Positions 20,277 to 29,043 of a stretch of DNA of 64,000 nt are shown one piece after another. The DNA comes from Candidatus Nitrotoga sp. CP45 (GTDB lineage Bacteria > Pseudomonadota > Gammaproteobacteria > Burkholderiales > Gallionellaceae): contig QFXJ01000040.1 of assembly GCA_003402375.1 (NCBI GenBank), positions 62,001 to 126,000 of the forward strand, read 5' to 3'. The notes under the pieces are model-generated. The model did not search any database and was not told the DNA's origin. It saw nothing but the letters and a program-made list of their open reading frames with translations. The translations under genes and the position numbers were made by a program. How positions within the stretch are numbered: the first letter of the stretch is position 1; the number at the start of each line of letters is the position of its first letter.

Positions 20277-20927
20277 ATGTCTAATTATCCCCACCCAATC
20301 ATTGCACGCGAGGGATGGCCATTTTTGGCTATCGCCGTATCCATAGCTAGTTTGGTATCATATTTTTTTGGTGGAGTATGGTCCCTACTGTTTTGGTTAG
20401 CGGCGTTGTTTGTGCTGCAATTTTTCCGCGATCCACCGCGTGCAATTCCACAGGATGCAGATGCAGTGTTATCCCCTGCGGATGGTCGTATTGTGGCAGT
20501 GGAGCGCACGCAGGATCCCTATGTACAGCGCGACGCCATTAAGATCAGCGTGTTCATGAATGTATTTAATGTACATTCCAATCGTAGCCCTATAGATGGC
20601 TTGGTAAAACGCGTTCAATATTTTCCTGGCAAGTTCGTAAATGCTGATTTGGCTAAGGCTTCGTTGGAAAATGAGCGAAATGCCATATGGATTAAAAGGG
20701 CTGATGGGCAAGATGTAACCAGTGTGCAAGTAGCTGGCCTGATCGCACGCCGTATCTTGTGTTATGTACAGGAAGGCAGTGTTTTGACACGTGGTCAGCG
20801 ATATGGCTTCATCCGCTTCGGCTCGCGCGTGGATGTGTATTTGCCACTGACGGTTGCCGTAAAAGTGTCTATTGGTGATAAAGTATGCGCAACAACTACG
20901 ATACTGGCGGTTTTGGCTAAGGGCTAA
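20277..20927 (+). CDS. psd: Phosphatidylserine decarboxylase proenzyme (short type)
   Basis: Makes phosphatidylethanolamine from phosphatidylserine. 216 aa, the short form. The self-cleavage site that yields the pyruvoyl group is the Gly-Ser in [12 protein letters not shown] near the C terminus. An N-terminal membrane segment covers about 14-45, and [10 protein letters not shown] and HSNRSPIDG are conserved family stretches. pssA follows 30 nt downstream, so substrate-making and substrate-using enzymes are adjacent. Confidence 0.95.
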   Translation: MSNYPHPIIAREGWPFLAIAVSIASLVSYFFGGVWSLLFWLAALFVLQFFRDPPRAIPQDADAVLSPADGRIVAVERTQDPYVQRDAIKISVFMNVFNVHSNRSPIDGLVKRVQYFPGKFVNADLAKASLENERNAIWIKRADGQDVTSVQVAGLIARRILCYVQEGSVLTRGQRYGFIRFGSRVDVYLPLTVAVKVSIGDKVCATTTILAVLAKG

Positions 20928-20957
20928 AAGCCAATACGATGAAAAGCTTTCAAAATC

Positions 20958-21710
20958 ATGTCTGATTCGACTGATAAAAAATCGATGGATCTGCGCAGGC
21001 GCAGTATCTATCTGTTGCCCAATTTATTGACTACAGGTGCGCTGTTTGCCGGTTTTTACGCCATTGTACAGGCAATGAATAGTAAGTTTGAGTTTGCTGC
21101 CGTAGCAATTTTTATTGCTATGGTGCTAGATGGCCTGGATGGCCGTGTGGCTCGGTTGACCCGTACCCAAAGCGAATTTGGAGCGGAATATGATAGCCTG
21201 TCCGACATGGTGTCGTTCGGTGTGGCGCCCTCTTTGCTGATGTATGAATGGGCGTTCAAGGATTTAGGTAAATTGGGTTGGTTCGCAGCCTTTATTTATT
21301 GCGCTGGCACGGCGTTACGGCTGGCACGTTTCAACGCTAATATTGAAGTGGTAGATAAGCGATTTTTTCAAGGTTTACCTAGCCCGGCTGCTGCCGCAGT
21401 GATCGCAGGTTTCGTTTGGGTGATGCTGGATAATCACTTTAGCGGTCAAGAGGTACGTTGGTATGCCATCATTCTTACGGTGTTTGCTGGCTTGAGTATG
21501 GTGAGCAACGTGCGCTTTTACAGTTTTAAAGATTTTAATATGCGTAAGAGCGTGCCGTTTATCGTAATTATTCTGGTTGCGTTATTTTTTATACTGATTT
21601 CTAGCTATCCGCCCGGAGTGTTGTTTCTACTGTTTTTGTGCTATGCCCTATCTGGCTATGTGCTGTGGCTGCTCGGTTTTCGAAAGAAAACTTCCAATCC
21701 CACTACGTAG
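20958..21710 (+). CDS. pssA: CDP-diacylglycerol--serine O-phosphatidyltransferase
   Basis: Integral membrane enzyme of the CDP-alcohol phosphatidyltransferase family. 250 aa with about seven hydrophobic helices. The signature DG-x2-AR-x8-G-x3-D-x3-D is seen as DGLDGRVARLTR then FGAEYDSLSD. It is co-directional with psd. The 261 nt to the convergent ccmE end contain nothing I recognise. Confidence 0.96.
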   Translation: MSDSTDKKSMDLRRRSIYLLPNLLTTGALFAGFYAIVQAMNSKFEFAAVAIFIAMVLDGLDGRVARLTRTQSEFGAEYDSLSDMVSFGVAPSLLMYEWAFKDLGKLGWFAAFIYCAGTALRLARFNANIEVVDKRFFQGLPSPAAAAVIAGFVWVMLDNHFSGQEVRWYAIILTVFAGLSMVSNVRFYSFKDFNMRKSVPFIVIILVALFFILISSYPPGVLFLLFLCYALSGYVLWLLGFRKKTSNPTT

Positions 21711-21971
21711 TGAACCACAAAAAAATGTGTCACGACGGGAGTAAATACTTTTTGTTCGGAGTGATACTGGATTCCTCAGTCTGCACTCATCGGTTACAAG
21801 TCCCATTACAGTTAAATCCTATCAGGACACCTCGTTTGGTTACTCTTAGCCATGCCATTTAAACAATGGCAACTGTTAATCGCATATATTGAAATTTTTC
21901 CGCGTCTTGTATTGGCTGACCACCAAAAAACAAGATTGGGATTTTTTGAGAATCAGGTGATAGATTTTGGG

Positions 21972-22448
21972 TTATTTTGTAATAGGCGCATTAACGGATG
22001 ACGCGGCATTCACAGCAGATTGTCCTTTAGCAGCCTGCTTCATAGCGTATGCAGCTTCCGGTGCTATGTAGTTTTCATCATGCTTGGCCAACACCTCGTC
22101 CGCACGGAACACGTTTCCAGCTTCAAGTTTGCCATGCACCACTACTCCTTTCCCTTCCTTGAAAAGATCGGGCAAAAAACCTTTGTACACAACCGGCATA
22201 CTCTTGGCGGTATCGGTTATGCTGAAATGTACTGTCAAACCGTCGCTCTGACGCTTGACGCTGTCCGTAACGACCAATCCGCCCATCCGGAAGCCGCGCC
22301 CTTGTGGCGCTTCTTTGTTAAGAACTTGGGTCGGGGTAAAGTACAAGCTGATATTATCGTTTAGTGCATATAGCACCAAACCTATGGCGGTACCCAAAGC
22401 AACAAGTGCAAAAATTATATATACAAATTTTCTTTGACGCGGTTTCAT
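21972..22448 (-). CDS. ccmE: Cytochrome c maturation heme chaperone CcmE
   Basis: Periplasmic heme chaperone that binds heme covalently and passes it to the ligase. 158 aa from the Met at 22448 (MKPRQRKFVYII), preferred over the upstream Met at 22511 because the basic stretch plus transmembrane helix (about 8-30) is the normal N terminus. The heme-binding His is in LAKHDENYIAP. The gene lies 235 nt beyond ccmD and is the last ccm gene here; ccmF, G and H are not in the window. Confidence 0.94.
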   Translation of the reverse strand: MKPRQRKFVYIIFALVALGTAIGLVLYALNDNISLYFTPTQVLNKEAPQGRGFRMGGLVVTDSVKRQSDGLTVHFSITDTAKSMPVVYKGFLPDLFKEGKGVVVHGKLEAGNVFRADEVLAKHDENYIAPEAAYAMKQAAKGQSAVNAASSVNAPITK

Positions 22449-22683
22449 GTTATTTTTTTCCAATATATTATTTGAATCCAAATGTCTTATGAAATGCTTA
22501 TGAGTCGACACAGCTTCGATTGCTTTGAGTTTATTTGGTAAAGTTTTGTTCCATCAGATGTATGAATACTTTGTTTTTGTGTCCGCATGGACAAGCATTT
22601 CTTGTCCAATTGAAAGAATTTTCGTGATCGTCGCACGAATTGATAATGCGATCAGGATATTTGGCAAACTTGTCCTTGAAGCA

Positions 22684-22854
22684 TTATGTCATGTCATCTT
22701 CTGCATTGCGCATTAGGTGTAATTGCTGCAAGGTAAGCATTCTTCTGCGGCGCACCATTACAATTTCAATAATAAATATCAGCAGCGCCATTCCGTACGA
22801 GCCCCATATGTACCAGGCATAGCCTTTCATGGCAAAAAATTCACTCCAGTTCAT
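22684..22854 (-). CDS. ccmD: Cytochrome c maturation protein CcmD
   Basis: Small inner-membrane protein that helps release holo-CcmE from the CcmABC complex. 56 aa beginning MNWSEFFAMKGYAWYIWGSY, with a transmembrane helix at about 14-34 followed by the basic RRRR typical of CcmD. Its ATG overlaps the ccmC stop (ATGA). It is easily missed because of its size. Confidence 0.9.
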   Translation of the reverse strand: MNWSEFFAMKGYAWYIWGSYGMALLIFIIEIVMVRRRRMLTLQQLHLMRNAEDDMT

Positions 22855-23588
22855 TGCCTAACCTCTACGAGCTCAGATACCCACTGGGCTTTGCATTCAC
22901 GCTCTAAAATAATACAACGCACACGCAGCAAAGAAACCGCAATGGCATATAACCAGACTGCCAGCATCATGGTGTACATGCCCTGCTGCATAGCCACGTG
23001 CATGCTGGTGCCGGTGAATTTGACCGAAGCTCCTTGGTGCAGGGTATTCCACCATTGCACCGAAAAATAGATGATAGGGACATTGACCGAGCCTATTATG
23101 GCGAGTAGTGCGCTGGCACGGTCGGCACGACGCGGATCATCAATCGAGGCATGTAAAGCGATAAAACCAAGATAAAGGAATAGTAAGATGAGTTCGGAAG
23201 TCAGTCGCGCATCCCATACCCACCATGCTCCCCACATCGGCTTACCCCACAATGCACCAGTCCATAGCGAAAGAAAGGCAAGCAGCGCGCCCGTAGGTGC
23301 CAGCGCAGAAGCCATCATGGAAGATAAGCGCGTATTGAAAATCAGCCCTAGCGCGGCATAACCCGCCATGACTAGGTAGATAAACATGGACAGGATGGAA
23401 GCAGGCACATGTATGAACATGATGCGGTAAGCCTCACTTTGCTGGATATCAGTCGGCGCCACAAAAAAACTAATATAAAGACCCGCAACAAACAGGATTA
23501 CGGCCGACCATGCGAACCACGGCACCATCTTACCGGCCACCTTATAAAAGGTACTCGGCGAGGAATATTTAAACCAGTTTATAGCCAA
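22851..23588 (-). CDS. ccmC: Heme exporter/handling protein CcmC
   Basis: Six-helix membrane protein that loads heme onto CcmE. 245 aa. The tryptophan-rich WWD motif is present as WGKPMWGAWWVWDARLTSE, and conserved periplasmic His residues lie in FIHVPAS and ALHASIDD. It overlaps ccmD by 4 nt and follows ccmB after 31 nt. Confidence 0.96.
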   Translation of the reverse strand: MAINWFKYSSPSTFYKVAGKMVPWFAWSAVILFVAGLYISFFVAPTDIQQSEAYRIMFIHVPASILSMFIYLVMAGYAALGLIFNTRLSSMMASALAPTGALLAFLSLWTGALWGKPMWGAWWVWDARLTSELILLFLYLGFIALHASIDDPRRADRASALLAIIGSVNVPIIYFSVQWWNTLHQGASVKFTGTSMHVAMQQGMYTMMLAVWLYAIAVSLLRVRCIILERECKAQWVSELVEVRQ

Positions 23589-23619
23589 TATCTACTCAAT
23601 TAAAAATACACAATGTGTT

Positions 23620-24303
23620 TTATTCCATCGAAATACGCAGAGCGAGGGCCGTAACCCATGGCGTAAATACCAATGCTATCACCAGTAGCGCGCCTAGCAA
23701 CGATAAGTGGGAGCTCACGCTTGTGCCACTTACAACGGCTTCCACTGCGCCTGCTCCAAAAACCAACACCGGGATGCACAACGGCAATACCAGTAGCGAC
23801 ACCAACGCCCCGCCGCCGCGCAGCCCCAGTGTCAGGGCAGCGCCGACCGCACCTATCATGCTGAGTATTGGTGTGCCAAGCAGCAGGGCAGCGATCAATA
23901 CCCATAATGCCTGCGCCGACATATCAAACTGCAAGCCTAGCACCGGGGCCATAATTACCAACGGCAAACCGGAGACCATCCAGTGCGCCAAAATCTTAGC
24001 TAACACGAGTATCGACAGCGACTGCGGTACCAGCATCATCTGCTCCAGAGTGCCGTCCAGATAATCCGCTGAGAACATGCGCCCCAGTGATAGCATTGAA
24101 GCCAATAAAGCCGCTACCCAAACCACGCCAGGAGCCATTTTACGCAGCATATCCATTTCGGGGCCCACCCCTAAGGGAAACAGGCTGACCACAATGACGA
24201 AAAAAATCAGTGTAGTCAGTACATCGGCACGGCGACGCATGGCCAGCACCAGATCGCGACGAATCACCAGGCTCAACAAACCTATCAGCGACAACTTGTT
24301 CAT
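23620..24303 (-). CDS. ccmB: Heme ABC exporter permease CcmB
   Basis: Membrane subunit of the CcmAB(C) ABC complex. 227 aa with six hydrophobic helices and the family stretch FSADYLDGTLEQMML. The start at 24303 is preferred because its ATG overlaps the ccmA stop (ATGA); a Met five codons upstream also exists. Confidence 0.95.
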   Translation of the reverse strand: MNKLSLIGLLSLVIRRDLVLAMRRRADVLTTLIFFVIVVSLFPLGVGPEMDMLRKMAPGVVWVAALLASMLSLGRMFSADYLDGTLEQMMLVPQSLSILVLAKILAHWMVSGLPLVIMAPVLGLQFDMSAQALWVLIAALLLGTPILSMIGAVGAALTLGLRGGGALVSLLVLPLCIPVLVFGAGAVEAVVSGTSVSSHLSLLGALLVIALVFTPWVTALALRISME

Positions 24304-24914
24304 GACAGCGCAAGCCACCGCGTTGCAATCCCGACTACTTCCAGTGGCTGATGGGTAGTGTAGATCACCATGCCGTTATTCACCAGGTGCTCGCCAATCA
24401 ATTCCTGCATCAGCCCAACTGCGCCCACGTCCAGTGCAGTGAGTGGTTCATCCAGTATCCATAAAGGGGCATTGCTAAGCAACAAGCGCGCCAACGCCAC
24501 ACGCCGACGTTGCCCTTGAGACAGTACTTTGACCGGTAAAGTTTCCCGTCCACGCAAACCCATACGACGTAACGCAGCGATTACCTGCCTATCATCTACC
24601 CTACAGCCAGCCAGCCCTGCACTAATACGTAAATTCTCCAACGCATTCAATTCATCCTTGATGGCATTCAAATGGCCGAGATAAATCATCTCGGCATAAA
24701 ATGCATCACCCAGCTCACGGACGTTCTGTCCGCGCCAACGGATCTCGCCCGTAGCAGGCATCATAAAGCCGCATAACGTACGCAGTAGGCTGGTCTTGCC
24801 GCTGCCATTGGCACCTTGTACCTGTAGCAAATCGCCGGCTGACAGAGAAAAATTCAGGTCAGAAAATAGCAGATGATCTCCGCGACTACAAGCAAGATTG
24901 CTAATTTCCAGCAT
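24300..24914 (-). CDS. ccmA: Heme ABC exporter ATP-binding protein CcmA
   Basis: ABC ATPase that powers release of heme-loaded CcmE. 204 aa. Walker A is GANGSGKTS, the signature is LSQGQRRRVALARL, Walker B is LWILDEPLTALD and the switch His is in YTTHQPL. It is the first gene of ccmABCDE. A 7-bp hairpin (GCGCTAT/ATAGCGC, 24933-24949) lies just upstream; its role is unclear. Confidence 0.95.
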   Translation of the reverse strand: MLEISNLACSRGDHLLFSDLNFSLSAGDLLQVQGANGSGKTSLLRTLCGFMMPATGEIRWRGQNVRELGDAFYAEMIYLGHLNAIKDELNALENLRISAGLAGCRVDDRQVIAALRRMGLRGRETLPVKVLSQGQRRRVALARLLLSNAPLWILDEPLTALDVGAVGLMQELIGEHLVNNGMVIYTTHQPLEVVGIATRWLALS

Positions 24915-25072
24915 TACGTGGTCAGTTTTCGCGCGCTATAAAATAGCGCAGAATTGTATACGATTGCACCAAGGTATGTTAGCCAAAAAATGAAGGTGTC
25001 TGCTACTACGATATAGAGAAAGTTAGATTCGCGGAGAAAACATGGATTAGAGAATGCGTTTTAGCCACGCAA

Positions 25073-26059
25073 TTATTTTTGATAACGATTCACTGCATTG
25101 TTGTGTTCATTTAATGTATTTGAAAATTGCGAACTGCCATTCCCGCGCGCCACGAAGTACAGGGCATCGGTCGCAGCCGGATGAAGAGTCGCCTGTATCG
25201 AGGCTAGTCCTGGCAGTGCAATCGGGCTGGGTGGTAAACCTATGCGGGTATAGGTGTTGTACAGCGTATCGGTTAGCAAATCTCGTTTGCGCAAATTGCC
25301 GTCAAAATTATCTCGCAACCCATAAATTACGGTCGGATCAGTTTGCAGCAGCATGCCCTTGCGCAGACGGTTGATAAATACGGCCGCGATCATGCCGCGA
25401 TCACTTGCTTGCCCCGTTTCTTTTTCCACGATAGAGGCCAAAATCAACGCTTCATAGGCTGACTTAAGGGGCAGGTCTGGCGTACGTTCTTGCCAACTTT
25501 TCTGCAGGTGCATTTGCATAGTCTTGTAGGCGCGCTTAAGCAAGGCTATGTCACTTGTGCCTTTGACGAAATAATAGGTGTCAGGAAAAAATTGTCCTTC
25601 CGCATACGCCTCCGTTGCGCCAATATGTCGCAGAATATCCGCTTCAGACAGGCTTGCGCTGTCATGCCGAATGGCTGGATTGGTATTCAATGCAGCGCGG
25701 AATTGGTTGAATGTCCAACCTTCAATTATGCTGAATTCACTTTGGGCAGCCTGCCCATCTGTCACGATAGCTAATAATTCCAACATCGTAACCGCAGTTT
25801 CCAGCTCATAGTTGCCAGCCTGTATCTGTGCAGATTTGCCCAGCATACGCGCCAACCAGACAAACATCCAATCGTTGGGTAACACGCCAGCCTGTTGCAT
25901 CTGCCGCGCCGCAGCCTTCAAACTGCTACCCTGGTTAAGGGAAAACTCCAAGGGAAGCGTGGAAAAGGTCAGTGGGCGAATAACATAATAGCCAATCGCA
26001 CTCGTCAGTAGCATAGCAAAAAGTAACACAATAACCAGTAAGCGCTTAATCGTGCGCAT
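25073..26059 (-). CDS. mltG: Endolytic murein transglycosylase MltG
   Basis: Inner-membrane lytic transglycosylase that ends nascent glycan strands. 328 aa: transmembrane helix at about 7-28, a LysM-like region, and the YceG catalytic domain with the active Glu in LASIVEKETG and the conserved LQTDPTVIYGL. It overlaps pabC by 14 nt. The pabC-mltG order is standard; tmk and holB, often next, are absent here. Confidence 0.95.
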   Translation of the reverse strand: MRTIKRLLVIVLLFAMLLTSAIGYYVIRPLTFSTLPLEFSLNQGSSLKAAARQMQQAGVLPNDWMFVWLARMLGKSAQIQAGNYELETAVTMLELLAIVTDGQAAQSEFSIIEGWTFNQFRAALNTNPAIRHDSASLSEADILRHIGATEAYAEGQFFPDTYYFVKGTSDIALLKRAYKTMQMHLQKSWQERTPDLPLKSAYEALILASIVEKETGQASDRGMIAAVFINRLRKGMLLQTDPTVIYGLRDNFDGNLRKRDLLTDTLYNTYTRIGLPPSPIALPGLASIQATLHPAATDALYFVARGNGSSQFSNTLNEHNNAVNRYQK

Positions 26060-26879
26060 GGTTTAACCATTTCTGTACTTGCATGGAAATCGGGTGATGG
26101 TTCCAATTACGTCCTGACAGCTCGTGCACCGGCCATAAACCGATCACGCTATTCACCAAGAATATTTCGTCAGCAACAAGCAATTCCGCCAGTCCAAACT
26201 GTCTGACCCGGCACGGCACACCATGCTTGGCAGCCCACTCTATCACGCGTTCACGCTGTATGCCGGCCACGCCACAGTTCGACAAATTTGGTGTAAACAA
26301 TTCACCGTTCCGTACCATGAACAGATTGCTGCGTACCCCTTCGATTACATTGTCAAAAATATCCAGCAACAGGCCCTCCGCGATGTCTGGGTCAGTCCAT
26401 TCTGCAGCCGCCAGAACATTTTCCAAACGATTAAGGTGTTTAATGCCCGCCAGTTTCGGTTGATGGGCTAAGCGTAAATCGCATAGCCGGAGCCTGACAC
26501 CGCGCGAATAATTGCTGCTTGGATAATCAAGTGAAGGAGTGAGACTCAAGATGCGTGTCGGAATCATATTTTCGACTGGAGCATAACCGCGAACCATTTG
26601 TTCGCCACGTGTGATGATTATTTTGGCCACACCATCAGGCTGTTGTTCAATCAAACGCCGCAATTCCTCAAACAGCAGCGCCGCTTCTGGACAAATGATG
26701 CGCAATGCAACGCAATCTTGTTGTAACTTGCGATAGTGACGCGGCCAATACTGCATACATCCACCGATCACACGCAGCGTGCGAAATACGCCATCGCCAT
26801 ACAGCAAGCCGCGGTCATGAACGCTAACCTGATCTCCCGGCACGCCATTGATCAGCATGTAGCTCCTTGAGACGTGCAA
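26046..26879 (-). CDS. pabC: Aminodeoxychorismate lyase
   Basis: Pyridoxal-phosphate class IV enzyme that releases pyruvate from 4-amino-4-deoxychorismate to give p-aminobenzoate for folate. 277 aa. The PLP lysine is in LAGIKHLNRLENVLAA, and the phosphate-binding region includes LFMVRNGELFTP. It lies 5 nt after fabF and overlaps mltG. A branched-chain or D-amino acid aminotransferase is the alternative for the fold, but the neighbourhood favours PabC. Confidence 0.92.
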   Translation of the reverse strand: MHVSRSYMLINGVPGDQVSVHDRGLLYGDGVFRTLRVIGGCMQYWPRHYRKLQQDCVALRIICPEAALLFEELRRLIEQQPDGVAKIIITRGEQMVRGYAPVENMIPTRILSLTPSLDYPSSNYSRGVRLRLCDLRLAHQPKLAGIKHLNRLENVLAAAEWTDPDIAEGLLLDIFDNVIEGVRSNLFMVRNGELFTPNLSNCGVAGIQRERVIEWAAKHGVPCRVRQFGLAELLVADEIFLVNSVIGLWPVHELSGRNWNHHPISMQVQKWLNHAHD

Positions 26880-26884
26880 GCGTT

Positions 26885-28123
26885 CTAAACCTTACGGAAC
26901 ACCAAAGTAGCATTGGTGCCGCCAAAGCCAAATGAGTTGGACATGGCGACATTAATCGTCATGTTACGCGCAATATTAGGCACATAGTCCATATCACACG
27001 CTTCATCCTGCTCGAAAATATTTATGGTGGGTGGAGCAATCTGATGATAAATGCCGAGTGCGGAAAATATAGCCTCTACACCACCTGCAGCCCCCAGTAA
27101 ATGTCCTGTCATGGATTTGGTGGAGCTGACCTTGACCTTCATCGCATGTTCGCCCAGGCAACGCTTCATTGCCATGGTTTCAGCCAAATCGCCCAGCGGG
27201 GTGGACGTGCCATGCGCATTAATGTAATCCACCTGATCCACATTCAGGCAGGCATTACGCAAGGCATTCTTCATACAACGCGCGGCACCCTCGCCATCCT
27301 CGCGTGGTGCAGTCATGTGGTATGCATCGGCACTCATACCGTAACCTGCCACTTCTGCGTAAATTTTCGCACCGCGGGATTTAGCATGTTCATATTCTTC
27401 CAGCACTAAAACCCCCGCACCTTCTCCCATCACAAAACCATCGCGATCTTTGTCCCATGGACGGCTAGCGGTAGCAGGATCGTCATTGCGGGTGGAAAGC
27501 GCTCGTGCAGAGGCAAACCCTCCTAACGCGAGTGCGCAAACGGACCCTTCAGAACCACCTGCGATCATAATGTCGGCATCACCATATTCGATCAATCGGG
27601 CAGATTCACCTATGCAATGAGTGGCTGTGGAGCAGGCGGTCACCATGGACAGATTAGGCCCTTTAAAGCCATACATGATGGACAAATTGCCAGAAATCAT
27701 GTTGATAATGGTACCTGGAATAAAGAACGGTGAAATCTTGCGTGGACCCCCCGCCAAATAATCGTTATGACTATTTTCAATCATCGGCAATCCGCCGATA
27801 CCAGATCCAATATTGACACCAATGCGTTCGGCGTTTTGTTCAGTTACCTCGATCCCGGCGTCCTTAATTGCCTCCATGCCAGCCGCCAGGCCGTAATGAA
27901 TAAATACATCCATACGTCGGGCATCCTTGGCAGAAAGGAATTTCTCCACATCAAACCCTTGCACCTCTCCAGCAATCTTCGATGAAAACAAGCTGGCATC
28001 AAAACGAGTGATGCGAGTAATGCCTGATTTACCATCAACGATATTTTGCCATGCTTGGGTAATTCCTGTACCAACGGGCGAAACAATACCCAGGCCAGTA
28101 ATGACGACTCTGCGTTTTGTCAA
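26885..28123 (-). CDS. fabF: 3-oxoacyl-ACP synthase II
   Basis: Condensing enzyme of fatty acid elongation. 412 aa. The catalytic triad is visible: Cys in VTACSTATH, His in NAHGTSTPLGD and His in TGHLLGAAGG. It follows acpP by 40 nt, so carrier and enzyme are co-transcribed. Confidence 0.97.
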   Translation of the reverse strand: MTKRRVVITGLGIVSPVGTGITQAWQNIVDGKSGITRITRFDASLFSSKIAGEVQGFDVEKFLSAKDARRMDVFIHYGLAAGMEAIKDAGIEVTEQNAERIGVNIGSGIGGLPMIENSHNDYLAGGPRKISPFFIPGTIINMISGNLSIMYGFKGPNLSMVTACSTATHCIGESARLIEYGDADIMIAGGSEGSVCALALGGFASARALSTRNDDPATASRPWDKDRDGFVMGEGAGVLVLEEYEHAKSRGAKIYAEVAGYGMSADAYHMTAPREDGEGAARCMKNALRNACLNVDQVDYINAHGTSTPLGDLAETMAMKRCLGEHAMKVKVSSTKSMTGHLLGAAGGVEAIFSALGIYHQIAPPTINIFEQDEACDMDYVPNIARNMTINVAMSNSFGFGGTNATLVFRKV

Positions 28124-28163
28124 ACCAAACTCCGTTATTTTAGGGGAAAAGCGAAAGGATGAA

Positions 28164-28400
28164 TTACTTAGGATGATCGTTAACGTAATCGATTGCCTGT
28201 TGTACCGTAGTTATTTTCTCAGCGTCTTCATCTGGAATTTCACATTCGAACTCTTCTTCCAACGCCATTACCAGCTCAACCGTATCCAATGAATCTGCAC
28301 CCAGGTCATTAACAAACGAGGACTCATTCTTCACCTCAGTCTCGTTTACACCGAGTTGTTCAGCAACGATTTTTTTAACGCGTTGTTCGATATTAGACAT
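28164..28400 (-). CDS. acpP: Acyl carrier protein
   Basis: 78 aa acidic four-helix carrier; the phosphopantetheine serine is in [10 protein letters not shown]. The start at 28400 ([10 protein letters not shown]) is fixed by a GGAGAG ribosome site and by family length, although the frame is open to 28469. fabG, fabD and fabH, usually upstream, are not here; the next gene upstream is the divergent glgP. Confidence 0.97.
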   Translation of the reverse strand: MSNIEQRVKKIVAEQLGVNETEVKNESSFVNDLGADSLDTVELVMALEEEFECEIPDEDAEKITTVQQAIDYVNDHPK

Positions 28401-29043
28401 GTAACTCTCCCTACTCTGGTTAAAGTTCAAAAAGCCGCTGCATTCTACCAAACTTACCTCAAATTCCAAACTATCAACCTTTTTAAATATGAAGTCAGCC
28501 TAAAGGGGCTCGTAATTTCCGCTGGGAATTAATGATAGATAGCCTTGCTATGTAAGTTCCACATTAATAGGATAATAGGGCTTCTACAGCCCTGTACGCC
28601 TGATATTTAGGTACCTGTCGTTTTGTAAATTGGGCAAGGATAGGTAGTCGCTGAGCCATTGTCCCGGCTGAAGTCTGTACCATGCAGGTTGATCCGCTTG
28701 GCCATACACCCTGTGGGTTCTAACAGTGGTTGGTATAATCAAACGGGAGGAAACGATTCAACTTTGGTCGGCATTATTATCGGTGACGGTAAATTGTGCT
28801 GTGGTTGGTTCTTGAATCCGCCCTGTTATATAATTCACACTTGTAACTCGGTTGTTCTAAGTATTACGCGTTAGGGCATAATCAAAAGACCTAGATGTAT
28901 TTTGCAAAACTTAAAGTGAATCTTCACGCTGTTTTTAACGTAGCGAAAATGAAGAACACTTCCATTCTACCGTTTGGATCCCATATTTAACCGTAGCCGT
29001 GTTGGGCGGCATTGCCCAATTCTCACAGCGATAACAGGAAATC
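28401..29043. other. Intergenic region between divergent acpP and glgP
   Basis: 643 nt that must hold promoters for both directions. It carries an extended -10 at 28731-28739 (next entry) and a 6-bp hairpin AGGGCT/AGCCCT at 28577-28593. I looked for a 6S-like RNA because of scattered CTGAGCC and CCCGGCTGAAG strings, but could not support one. No coding frame in it has a ribosome site plus start. Confidence 0.4.
28731..28739 (+). promoter_or_regulatory. Extended -10 promoter element upstream of glgP
   Basis: TGGTATAAT at 28731-28739 (TATAAT at 28734-28739) is a perfect extended -10 on the plus strand, without an obvious -35. It lies about 305 nt before the glgP start, so it would give a long leader. 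Confidence 0.4.

Noticed and set aside
28470-29043. 6S-like or other structured RNA upstream of glgP
   Set aside because: Only short scattered matches; no long closed stem with a central bubble could be built.
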